A DNA stretch of 54,010 bases from Candidatus Sulfotelmatobacter sp. (GTDB lineage: Bacteria; Acidobacteriota; Terriglobia; Terriglobales; Acidobacteriaceae), in assembly GCA_030041215.1 (NCBI GenBank), contig JASHOH010000109.1, positions 1 to 54,010 of the forward strand, given 5' to 3'. Of this stretch, positions 1 through 7,194 are shown piece by piece. Below the pieces are notes generated by a model that ran no database searches, was not told where the DNA came from, and worked only from the letters and a program-made list of their open reading frames with translations. The position numbers were made by a program, and so were the translations under genes. Numbering within the stretch: the stretch's first letter is position 1; each line of letters starts with the position of its first letter.

Positions 1-1800
1 AGCGTAATCGTTGCTGTTGGGGTTTGACACAGCCGGCCCGAAGTTCTGCAGGTAATAGTGCGGCACATCATGGGCGAAAGCGCCCAGCGGGGTGAGCGGG
101 CGGCCACCCTCCATGGGTACGTTCGGGAGAAAGGGGTCAACTTTGATGATGTCGAAAATGTACTCGCCGCTCTGTTGGCTGGGGTAGAAATCGTAGATCC
201 AGGTGATAAGCGAATCTCCGCCGAATTTAAGCGCGTGGCGGCTGAAATCCAGACTCAGAGTTTCGGCGAGCTGCGCGCGATGTTCACGGGTGAGGCGCGG
301 CAACAAATCTGAGCGGCCGATGCCATCTATAACATTCTCCACTTTGATCAGTGTGCTGGTGGTATTGGTATAGGACTGCCGCAAGTCGCGGGAGAATTGC
401 GCCCGCAGGTGGCTGATGAAGCGCGATGTGATTGCCGAGGTAAGCGAGGCCGAGCCGGTATCGGTGGAGACAGTCTCCTCGCCGTTATCGGAGATGGAGT
501 CATAGGTGACGGGGCTGCCGGGGTCGAGGAAGACATTGTTCGATCCCCAATATCGCGAAGAGTTGTAGCGCAGGGCGAGCTGATTGCGTGGCGAGAGATT
601 GAGATCGATCTTGCCGAAGCCCGCATTGCCGATTTGCGCAGCAGGATATTCTCCCGCCAGAGAAGTTAAATTTGCCGCGGCCGCGCACACTAGTTGCTGA
701 TCGCTGGGTTCGAAATCGCCCGGAGTGTACTGCCCGGTGCCAGCCTGGGGAATGACCTCGGTTGTGCCATTCAGAAATTCGACCACGTTGGGAACGTGGA
801 AGTAATGCTGGTCGAAGCCGCCGAAAAAGAAAATTTTATTTTTCTCGATCGGCCCTCCGAGCGTACCTCCGCCTTGCTGCTGGCGGCCGCGGGCGTCGGG
901 ATGCTCTGGGTTGCCAATCCAGGGACATGGCCAGCCTGTTGCCGGTTCCGCCGGCAGGACTCCGTCACCCACAAAGGGATCGGACGCTCCGAAGCTGCTG
1001 TCGCGCAAGTAATAAAGACCGGTTCCGTGCCAATGATTCGATCCAGATTTTGTAATGACATTGACGACTGCCCCGCCGGAGCGCCCGAGTTCTGCCCCGT
1101 AAGAATTTGATGAAACGCGGAATTCCTGCACGACTTCATTCGAGAACTGATAGGGCGCGCGGTACAGTCCGCGAGCCTGCGCGTAGAACGCGTTATTAAA
1201 ATCGCCGCCGTCGACAAGAAAACTGTTCTGGAATCCGCGAACGCCGCCGAAAGAGAGATCGCCGTTGGTCGCAGAAGTCAGGCTGCGCGGGTCTTGCGTC
1301 ACTCCGGGCGAGAGCAGCATCAGATCGGAGAAGCGGCGGCCATTCAGCGGCAGGTCGGCGATGGCGCGCTCGTCAACCAGCGTTGAGACGGGCGCAGGCA
1401 AGGGATCGACGAGAGCGGGCGCACCCGAGACGGTGACCTGCTCGTGGGCGCCGGCGATGCTGAGATGAAATTCGATTTCGGCGGCGGCTCCGACGTCAAC
1501 GTGAAGCAACGGCGTTAATTGCGGCGACATGCCTTGCGCGGTGACGCGGGCAGAGTAATCGCCGGGCGGCAACAGATCGAGCGAGAAGCGGCCGTCGGCG
1601 TCAGACGTCGCTTCGTAACGCGTGCCGGTGGCCGTGTTTACGGCGACGATTGATGCTTGCCCGATGCGGCCGCCGCTGGGATCGACGACGGTCCCGTGAA
1701 TCGCGCCGGTGGCGGCGTCCTGGGCAGCAAGAAGCGGTCTCAGTAGCGCGGGGAACATTAACAATAAGAAGAACGCGAGGCAGAGGCGTGTGCGTGGCAT
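1..1800 (-). CDS. TonB-dependent receptor-like outer membrane protein with N-terminal carboxypeptidase-regulatory-like domain (3' end outside window)
   Basis: The reverse strand is open from an ATG at 1800 to base 1, giving 600 residues without a stop; the C-terminal part of the barrel lies outside the window. The start MPRTRLCLAFFLLLMF is a signal peptide ending near LLAAQDA. Residues about 30-110 form a carboxypeptidase-regulatory-like beta-sandwich (GAIHGTVVDPSGG, then a DADGRFSLDLLPPGDY pattern). A plug region follows with LPLNGRRFSDLMLLSPGV, the FLVDGGDFNN motif and NVITKSGSNHWHGTGLYYLRD, then barrel sequence. This is the Oar-like family that is expanded in Acidobacteriota and is presumed to import or bind oligosaccharides or peptides; the substrate cannot be read from the sequence. 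It is divergent from the methyltransferase gene at 1930. Confidence 0.88.
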   Translation of the reverse strand, partial: MPRTRLCLAFFLLLMFPALLRPLLAAQDAATGAIHGTVVDPSGGRIGQASIVAVNTATGTRYEATSDADGRFSLDLLPPGDYSARVTAQGMSPQLTPLLHVDVGAAAEIEFHLSIAGAHEQVTVSGAPALVDPLPAPVSTLVDERAIADLPLNGRRFSDLMLLSPGVTQDPRSLTSATNGDLSFGGVRGFQNSFLVDGGDFNNAFYAQARGLYRAPYQFSNEVVQEFRVSSNSYGAELGRSGGAVVNVITKSGSNHWHGTGLYYLRDSSFGASDPFVGDGVLPAEPATGWPCPWIGNPEHPDARGRQQQGGGTLGGPIEKNKIFFFGGFDQHYFHVPNVVEFLNGTTEVIPQAGTGQYTPGDFEPSDQQLVCAAAANLTSLAGEYPAAQIGNAGFGKIDLNLSPRNQLALRYNSSRYWGSNNVFLDPGSPVTYDSISDNGEETVSTDTGSASLTSAITSRFISHLRAQFSRDLRQSYTNTTSTLIKVENVIDGIGRSDLLPRLTREHRAQLAETLSLDFSRHALKFGGDSLITWIYDFYPSQQSGEYIFDIIKVDPFLPNVPMEGGRPLTPLGAFAHDVPHYYLQNFGPAVSNPNSNDYA

Positions 1801-1929
1801 AGGCTTCCCTTCGTGGCCGAAGTCTGCTCAGGACCGCACTTACCGGAAAGCGCGGTGGGAAACCGGAATCCTTTGTAGCATGAGGAAGGCGTTATTGGCT
1901 GTGATCGACGGCGTTCTTCTTGAGGATGA

Positions 1930-2409
1930 GTGCCAGAGTGGGAATTATCGTTGTCGCTTTGGGTCATCCTTCGGTTGGGTATGACGCAATCCAAGCCGCA
2001 CATTTCGTACTGGCTGCTGCTGGGAGACTTCCTTTTTTATATGGCGCTATTCTTGTTTGCTGTGGGCTGGCGGCGGGACTGGCGCTGTATTGCGGGCAGT
2101 GCGATCGCGGTTCCGGGATTCGTGCTATGGTTCACGGCAAAGCTGCAACTCGGCGCCTCGTTCACGGCCAGGCCAAACGCGCGGAAGCTGGTGACCACTG
2201 GACTTTACTCCAAGATTCGCCATCCGGTTTACCTGTTTTCCACGCTCGCGCTGCTTGGCACGGCGGTATGCCTGCACTCTGTCTATTTCTATGCCTTTGT
2301 CGCCTTGTCGGTGGTGGCGCAGTTCTGGCGCATCCGCATGGAGGAAAAAGTCCTGCGGGAAAAATTCGGGCAGGCGTACTTCGACTACCGCCGCCGCACA
2401 TGGTTCTGA
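1930..2409 (+). CDS. Isoprenylcysteine carboxyl methyltransferase (ICMT)-family membrane protein
   Basis: A 159-residue integral membrane protein with about four hydrophobic segments. The C-terminal half carries the family signature: GLYSKIRHPVYL followed after a hydrophobic stretch by MEEKVLREKFGQAYFDYRRR, the S-adenosylmethionine-binding region of ICMT/PEMT-like methyltransferases. Bacterial members mostly have unknown substrates (lipids or small hydrophobic molecules), so only the family can be stated. The GTG at 1930 follows a TTGAGG stretch at about the right distance. The ATG at 1981 (MTQSKPHISYW) is an alternative start that would give a 142-residue protein typical of the family. It lies 68 bases before the carbonic anhydrase gene and may share its transcript. 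Confidence 0.75.
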   Translation: MPEWELSLSLWVILRLGMTQSKPHISYWLLLGDFLFYMALFLFAVGWRRDWRCIAGSAIAVPGFVLWFTAKLQLGASFTARPNARKLVTTGLYSKIRHPVYLFSTLALLGTAVCLHSVYFYAFVALSVVAQFWRIRMEEKVLREKFGQAYFDYRRRTWF

Positions 2410-2477
2410 GGAGAATCGGCGCATATCCGTGTTATCTTCAAAGTTCCGTTGAACGTTTGTAAAAGAAAATCTGACGA

Positions 2478-2990
2478 ATGATCCGCCCGTTTAAGGGTGT
2501 TAAGCCAAAAATTCCGGCAAGCTGTTACGTCGACGAATCCGCCCAGATCATCGGTGACGTGGTGCTGGGCGAGCACGCATCAGTCTGGATGAATGCCGTC
2601 TTGCGTGGCGATGTGCATGAAATTCGCATCGGAGCGCACTCCAACGTGCAGGATTGCAGCGTGCTGCACGGCATGAAGCAGCAGTGGGGCGTGTATGTGG
2701 GCGAATATGTAACAGTCGGGCATTCGGTCACCCTGCATGGCTGCGTTGTCGAAGATCGCTGCCTGATCGGCATGGGCTCGATTATTCTGAATGGCGCGAA
2801 GATCGGCGCGGGATCGATTATTGCGGCCGGCACATTGATTCCGGAAGGAACAGTGGTCGAGCCGAGATCATTGTGGATGGGATCTCCCGGCAAATTCCGC
2901 CGCAAGCTGGAGGAAAAAGACCAGGAGACGATCATGCGGTATGCGAGGAATTATTTGGGGTATAGGGAAGAGTATTTGCGGGAGAGATAG
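2478..2990 (+). CDS. Gamma-class carbonic anhydrase family protein (left-handed beta-helix hexapeptide protein)
   Basis: 170 residues made mostly of hexapeptide repeats (for example IIGDVVLGEHASVWMNAV and CLIGMGSIILNGAKIGAG) that build a left-handed beta-helix. The three zinc-binding histidines of gamma-carbonic anhydrases are present: one in CSVLHGMK and two in VGHSVTLHGC. RGDVHEIRIG matches the conserved Arg-Asp region of the family. The protein belongs to the YrdA/PaaY-like group; many members are zinc or iron proteins with weak or untested carbonic anhydrase activity, so the enzymatic role is inferred. Its length is normal. The C-terminal helix (KDQETIMRYARNYLGYREEYL) is typical and probably mediates trimer packing. 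Confidence 0.88.
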   Translation: MIRPFKGVKPKIPASCYVDESAQIIGDVVLGEHASVWMNAVLRGDVHEIRIGAHSNVQDCSVLHGMKQQWGVYVGEYVTVGHSVTLHGCVVEDRCLIGMGSIILNGAKIGAGSIIAAGTLIPEGTVVEPRSLWMGSPGKFRRKLEEKDQETIMRYARNYLGYREEYLRER

Positions 2991-3041
2991 CAATCAGTCT
3001 CACGTTGCGAGTACCGAGTGAGCAGTTACCGTGCAGCACGG

Positions 3042-3168
3042 CGTCCCGGAGGGACGGTTGGAAGGCTCTTCGTGGCATTTTAGCCGTGCCTACGGCACGA
3101 GGTTTAAATTCTTACGTCGCATCCCGCCACCGAAGTGGCGGGCTACCTTCAGCCGTCCCTTCGGGACG
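3042..3168. repeat. Cluster of four short perfect palindromes
   Basis: Between the carbonic anhydrase gene and hisS there are four hairpin-forming palindromes: CGTCCCGGAGGGACG (3042-3056), CGTGCCTACGGCACG (3085-3099), CCCGCCAC-CGAA-GTGGCGGG (3123-3142) and CGTCCCTTCGGGACG (3154-3168). The first and last share the same CGTCCC/GGGACG stem with different loops. They resemble REP-type extragenic palindromes or a multi-hairpin element. None is followed by a T-run, so an intrinsic terminator is unlikely. No ORF here is credible. Confidence 0.7.
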
Positions 3169-3210
3169 AAATGCTATTGCTGAGAGCTGAGGGCTGAAAG
3201 CTGATTTTTC

Positions 3211-4590
3211 ATGATCAAAGCAGTTCGAGGAACGCGCGACATTCTCCCGCCGGAGACGGCGCTGTGGAACTTTGTCGAGTCAGCGGTGCGCGATGTCTTC
3301 CGCGCCTACAATTTTCAGGAAATCCGCACGCCGATTTTCGAGGCGACGGAATTGTTCGCGCGTGGCGTGGGCGAAGAGACGGATATTGTCTCGAAGGAGA
3401 TGTACACGTGGGAAGATCCACCAAAGCTGTTCGAGGAGTATAAGAAATTCTATCTGGAGTTCACAGCAGCGATCCGTGAAGGGAGACAGGGCCCGGGGAG
3501 AGCCCTCGAATTGTCCGACCTGGCGGGCTCGCAATTCCTCACTCTCCGCCCCGAAGCCACCGCCGGCATCGTGCGCGCTTACATCGAGCACCACCTAGAG
3601 AAGCGCGGCCTCAACAAGCTCTATCTCATCGGCCCGATGTTTCGCCGCGAGCGACCGCAGAAAGGGCGCTATCGGCAGTTTTATCAGATCAACGCTGAAG
3701 TAATCGGCCCGCCATCTTCCGGCAGCGATTCCCCCGCACGCGACGCAGAGATTCTCGAGATGCTCGCGACTCTGCTCGATCGCCTGGGCATCACCGACTG
3801 GAATCTTCAGTTGAATTCTGTCGGCTGCGCCAACGATCGCGAAAAATTCAATGCCGCCCTGCGCAAGGCTTTGGAACCGGTTGTCGGCACAATGTGCGCG
3901 GATTGCCAGCGGCGGGCGGTGACCAATCCCCTGCGCGTGTTTGACTGCAAGGTGCCGGAAGATCAGCCGATCATCCAAAAGCTGCCGCGCATCAGCCAGT
4001 TTCTGGACGAGCCCTGCCGCAAGCACTTCGAAGAGGTCCAGCAAATTCTCAAGTCCGTTGGCGTGCCGTTTGTTTTGAATGACCGCCTGGTGCGCGGCCT
4101 CGACTATTACACGCGCACAGCATTTGAGTTCACGCACGGCGCATTGGGCGCGCAGAATGCGGTCCTGGGCGGCGGCCGCTACGATGGATTGAGCGAGGCG
4201 CTGGGCGGCCCTCCGGCTCCTGGGATTGGATTTGCCATCGGCGAAGACCGCCTGGTGATGTCGCTGCAGGAAACAGCAGAAAGCGTCCTGAAAAAGCCGG
4301 ATGTGTACGTGGCTCCGCTCGGCGCCGGGATGAACCGCGAGGCAGCGCGGCTGGCGCGGGAGTTGAGGGGGCAAGATTTAATTGTCGATCTGGGCGATGA
4401 AAATTTTCGGCTAAAGAAATCGTTTGAAGCCGCAACCCGCGCGGGGGCGAAATATATTCTGATTGTCGGCGAGAACGAGGTGAAAGCGGACGCTTTTGCT
4501 TTGAAAAATCTGGCGACCGGCGAACAGGTGTCTGTGCCGCGCGGCGAGTTGGCGCGAAGAATTCGGGAAACGGCGCAGCCGCTGGCTTGA
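3211..4590 (+). CDS. hisS: Histidyl-tRNA synthetase
   Basis: 459 residues, a class II aminoacyl-tRNA synthetase that charges tRNA-His in the cytoplasm. It opens with MIKAVRGTRDILPPE, the canonical HisRS start. Motif 2 is MFRRERPQKGRYRQFYQ. The histidine-specific motifs are LVRGLDYYTRTAFEF (HisA) and GGGRYDGL (HisB), and motif 3 is GIGFAIGEDRL. The last ~100 residues are the anticodon-binding domain. It is somewhat longer than usual HisRS because of an insertion of about 35 residues between KEMYTWED and the LTLRPEATAG motif. The ATG at 3211 is preceded by a GCTGAAAGCTGATTTTTC leader rather than a strong Shine-Dalgarno sequence. This looks like the housekeeping copy rather than a HisZ paralogue, since the catalytic motifs are intact. 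Confidence 0.97.
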   Translation: MIKAVRGTRDILPPETALWNFVESAVRDVFRAYNFQEIRTPIFEATELFARGVGEETDIVSKEMYTWEDPPKLFEEYKKFYLEFTAAIREGRQGPGRALELSDLAGSQFLTLRPEATAGIVRAYIEHHLEKRGLNKLYLIGPMFRRERPQKGRYRQFYQINAEVIGPPSSGSDSPARDAEILEMLATLLDRLGITDWNLQLNSVGCANDREKFNAALRKALEPVVGTMCADCQRRAVTNPLRVFDCKVPEDQPIIQKLPRISQFLDEPCRKHFEEVQQILKSVGVPFVLNDRLVRGLDYYTRTAFEFTHGALGAQNAVLGGGRYDGLSEALGGPPAPGIGFAIGEDRLVMSLQETAESVLKKPDVYVAPLGAGMNREAARLARELRGQDLIVDLGDENFRLKKSFEAATRAGAKYILIVGENEVKADAFALKNLATGEQVSVPRGELARRIRETAQPLA

Positions 4591-4610
4591 AATCCGCGGT
4601 GAACCCGGTG

Positions 4611-4723
4611 TCATTCCGAAGCCCTGCGCTCTCACCGGCGCGGGCGAGGAATCTCCGCGTCCAGTAGTCTGTGTGCGGGGAGATCCTTCGCTCCGCCTGA
4701 AAAACAGCTGCGCTCAGGATGAC
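4611..4723. repeat. Dispersed intergenic repeat, copy 1
   Basis: This stretch runs from TCATTCCGAAGCCCTGCGCT through GCGAGGAATCTC and GGAGATCCTTCGCTCCGCCTG to GCTGCGCTCAGGATGAC. A longer diverged copy is at 24307-24441. Both copies begin and end with the same blocks (TCATTCCGA... and ...CTCAGNATGAC) and differ mainly in the middle, as expected for a non-coding repeat family. It lies in the gap after hisS. Confidence 0.7.
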
Positions 4724-4793
4724 GCCACGCCGGGAAAGCTCGTGGCCGGAACGAGACCTGCAGATGGGAGCGTCTTTTCAGGAGGAAATGGAA

Positions 4794-5264
4794 ATGAAAG
4801 GCAAACTGTTGAGCATATTTTTCATTTGCTTTGCCGCTGCGCTGATGCAGGCTCAAGCTCCTGCTTCCCCAAAGCCTCTGTCTCCGCTCGAGCAGACTTT
4901 GATCGCCAACGAGAAAAATCTGATCGAAGCCAAAAAGAAAGACGATGACGAATATTTCAAGCGAGTGCTCAGCGATGGCTTTGCTCTGGTCGCGGTCGAC
5001 GGGAAATTGCACGAGAAGCAGGAGGCCGTGGACGAGCTGGGCGATTCCGATCTGGTCGAGTTGACACCGTACAACCTGAAAGCTCTTTTCATGGCCGACG
5101 ATGCGGCGATCGTTACTTATGACGCGATTTTCCGCGAAGCGCCGAAAGAAGATGAAGGGCCGCAGCCGCGCTATCAGCATTTCAGCTCGCTCTGGGTGAA
5201 GCAAGGAGATCAGTGGAAGCTGAAGTTTCATCAGGCCACGGCGGCGCATTGGGGAGACTGGTAG
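4794..5264 (+). CDS. Exported NTF2-like / DUF4440-type small protein
   Basis: The ATG at 4794 is chosen because GGAGGA (4781-4786) sits seven bases upstream and the product then begins with a clean signal peptide (MKGKLLSIFFICFAAALMQAQA). The ATG at 4788 is too close to that site. The mature part of about 135 residues has the SnoaL/NTF2-like (DUF4440) pattern: an N-terminal helix (SPLEQTLIANEKNLIEAKKK), DDEYFKRVLSDGFALVAVDGK, then strands ending HFSSLWVKQGDQWKLKFHQAT. This cone-shaped fold serves as a binding or enzymatic pocket; the ligand is unknown. It is probably periplasmic. Confidence 0.78.
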   Translation: MKGKLLSIFFICFAAALMQAQAPASPKPLSPLEQTLIANEKNLIEAKKKDDDEYFKRVLSDGFALVAVDGKLHEKQEAVDELGDSDLVELTPYNLKALFMADDAAIVTYDAIFREAPKEDEGPQPRYQHFSSLWVKQGDQWKLKFHQATAAHWGDW

Positions 5265-5411
5265 GCGAGTCAATCGGCAATCGCTTCAGGTTTCAAGGTT
5301 TCGGATGGTTTCAGCGTTTCAAGTGAAACCTATGCTTCCCCGCTTTCAATTCGCTGACGAATCCGTCTAATTGGAGTACTATTCCTGCGTCTTAATCAGA
5401 GGAGTCCGAAC

Positions 5412-5936
5412 ATGCGAAGAGTAGCAATCATAGCCGGTTTGTGGCTGCTCGCGACGGCAGCGCTGGCGCAGACCGAAGCCCCCAAGCCTGGGCCCGAAGT
5501 CAAGAAACTGGACGCAATGGCGGGCTCGTGGCTGGTGGAAGGCGATATCAAGCCAGGTCCGATGGGGCCGGGCGGGAAGATGTCAGAAGACGAAAAATGC
5601 AGCTGGATGGACGGCGGCTTTTTCCTGGTTTGCAATGTAGACTTCAAAAGCACCATCGGCAACGGTTATGGATTGGGCATCATGGGCTATTCCACTGACG
5701 ACAAGGCTTATACCTATCACGAGTTCAATAGCTGGGGCGAGTCGATGAATTCCAAGGGAACAGTCGACGGCGATACCTGGACCTGGACCAGTGACGAGAA
5801 AATGGGCGACAAGATAATGAAGGGCCGCTTCACCATGAAGTTCACGTCACCTTCAGCGTACAACTTCGCCTACGAAATTTCCCCCGACGGAAGCAAGTGG
5901 AGCGTCGCGGTCGACGGCAAGGCAACGAAGAAATAG
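5412..5936 (+). CDS. Exported DUF1579-family protein
   Basis: 174 residues. MRRVAIIAGLWLLATAALAQ is a signal peptide with an Ala-X-Ala-like cleavage site. The mature part fits DUF1579: LDAMAGSWLVEGDIKPG, an ECSWMDGGFFLVC-like stretch (here EKCSWMDGGFFLVCNVDF), GLGIMGYSTDDKAYTYHEFNS and DTWTWTSDEK, with a predicted beta-barrel of the THAP4/calycin type. The function of the family is unknown; it is common in exported sets of Acidobacteriota. GAGGAG ten bases before the ATG supports the start. The preceding AT-rich stretch (GGAGTACTATTCCTGCG) may hold its promoter. Confidence 0.82.
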   Translation: MRRVAIIAGLWLLATAALAQTEAPKPGPEVKKLDAMAGSWLVEGDIKPGPMGPGGKMSEDEKCSWMDGGFFLVCNVDFKSTIGNGYGLGIMGYSTDDKAYTYHEFNSWGESMNSKGTVDGDTWTWTSDEKMGDKIMKGRFTMKFTSPSAYNFAYEISPDGSKWSVAVDGKATKK

Positions 5937-6026
5937 ATTTTGGGTGTCCAGCCGGAATTGAAATTAATGGGGATTCCCGCCCCATGCCTGCGCAAGCCAG
6001 AAAACACACCCCACGGAGGATGAATC

Positions 6027-6344
6027 ATGGCAAACACGTTCGGCACCGATATTTTGATTCAAGCGCCGGATTCGCAGAAAGCGGCGCGCTTTTATGTCGA
6101 GCAGCTCGGTTTTGAAATCAACGACCACAACCCCCAAATGATCGGTCTTCACGGCAAGCACATCAATTTGTTCATCGAGCCCGGTCCGAAGCTGGGCCCG
6201 GTTCTGGAAGTAACCGTGGATAATGTGGAAAAAGCCAAGGCGCGGCTGGTGAAAAATGGCTGTGAGATCGTGAAGGACGAACCCGATTGGCCGCGATGCT
6301 ACATCAAAGATCCCTATGGCTTGATTTTCAATCTGTCGAGCTAG
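6027..6344 (+). CDS. VOC-superfamily (glyoxalase/bleomycin-resistance fold) protein
   Basis: 105 residues, one vicinal-oxygen-chelate module: strand FGTDILIQAPDSQKAARFYVEQLGFEI, strand IGLHGKHINLFIEP, strand VLEVTVDNVEKAKARLVKNGCEIV and the terminal YIKDPYGLIFNLSS, where DPxG(N/L) is the family signature. H/E metal ligands are only partly conserved, so catalysis cannot be assigned. GGAGG in CACGGAGGATGAATCATGG precedes the start. The family includes glyoxalase I, dioxygenases and antibiotic-binding proteins; none is specifically indicated. Confidence 0.85.
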   Translation: MANTFGTDILIQAPDSQKAARFYVEQLGFEINDHNPQMIGLHGKHINLFIEPGPKLGPVLEVTVDNVEKAKARLVKNGCEIVKDEPDWPRCYIKDPYGLIFNLSS

Positions 6345-6488
6345 AAATAATCGTTGGACGTCCTCCACGGCGAGGCGACCAAGAGATATGCTATTTGACA
6401 GCTTCGGCACAGATATCGTGATTAGCGACGGATCCAGTCGGGGCCCTTCTTTCATGAAGCACTCTTTGAATCCGGGTAAAATACCGCG

Positions 6489-7175
6489 GTGAACACCCGC
6501 GCTATCGCCATCCTGGGCGGCACTGGGCCTGCCGGTACGGGACTGGCGCTGCGCTGGGCCCGCGCCGGCGAAACCATCATCATCGGCTCGCGCGATGCAC
6601 AACGCGCCCAGCAAGCCGCCGAAAAAATTAAACAACGCGCGGGCAATCAGTCGCTTGTCTCTGGAATGGAAAATTCCGCCGCCTGCGCGGCGGCCGATCT
6701 GCTTGTATTAACTGTTCCCTTCGAAGGCCAGGCAACGCTGCTCAAGCAACTCAAACCCGCGATTCGCGCCGGCAGCGTTCTCATCGACGCCACCGTTCCG
6801 CTTGCCGCCAGCGTTGGCGGACGCGCCTCGCGCACTCTCGGCGTCTGGCAAGGCTCGGCGGCACAACAGGCCGCTGAACTTGTGCCCAAGGGCGTCAACG
6901 TTGCTGCGGCGTTTCACAATCTGTCGGCAGAACTGCTCAATGGAGACGATGCTCTCGATTGTGACGTCATTGTTTGCAGTGATGATTCGAATGCAGGCGA
7001 GCTAACGCGAGCTTTGGCCGCAAAAATCCCCGGTGTGCGCGCCATCGATGGGGGCAAACTCGAAAATGCCCGCATCCTGGAGCAGATTACGGCGCTTCTG
7101 ATTGGTCTAAACATCCGCCATAAAGGCCACGGCGGCATCCGGATTACCGGATTGCCGCCGCAAGCTTACAAGTGA
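6489..7175 (+). CDS. NADPH-dependent F420 reductase-like protein
   Basis: 228 residues starting at a GTG. The N-terminus IAILGGTGPAGTGLALRWARAG is a Rossmann dinucleotide-binding loop. The next strand, IIIGSRDAQRAQ, carries the basic residues typical of NADPH binding. ADLLVLTVPFEGQ and GSVLIDATVPL follow, and the C-terminal half has the FHNLSAELL...DVIVCSDDSNA...IDGGKLENARILEQITALLIGLN pattern of the NpdG/F420 reductase family. Known members transfer hydride between NADPH and coenzyme F420. No F420 biosynthesis gene is in the window, so the true cofactor partner is open; many bacterial homologues are annotated only by similarity. Confidence 0.8.
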   Translation: MNTRAIAILGGTGPAGTGLALRWARAGETIIIGSRDAQRAQQAAEKIKQRAGNQSLVSGMENSAACAAADLLVLTVPFEGQATLLKQLKPAIRAGSVLIDATVPLAASVGGRASRTLGVWQGSAAQQAAELVPKGVNVAAAFHNLSAELLNGDDALDCDVIVCSDDSNAGELTRALAAKIPGVRAIDGGKLENARILEQITALLIGLNIRHKGHGGIRITGLPPQAYK

Positions 7176-7194
7176 GTTTTTCAAACCCGCCAAT

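Noticed and set aside
348-1217. Several minus- and plus-strand ORFs of 60-150 residues at the left edge
   Set aside because: They lie inside the single open receptor frame 1-1800 on the minus strand, which has domain evidence.
3005-3190. 61-residue plus-strand ORF before hisS
   Set aside because: It runs through the palindrome cluster and encodes repeat-derived sequence.
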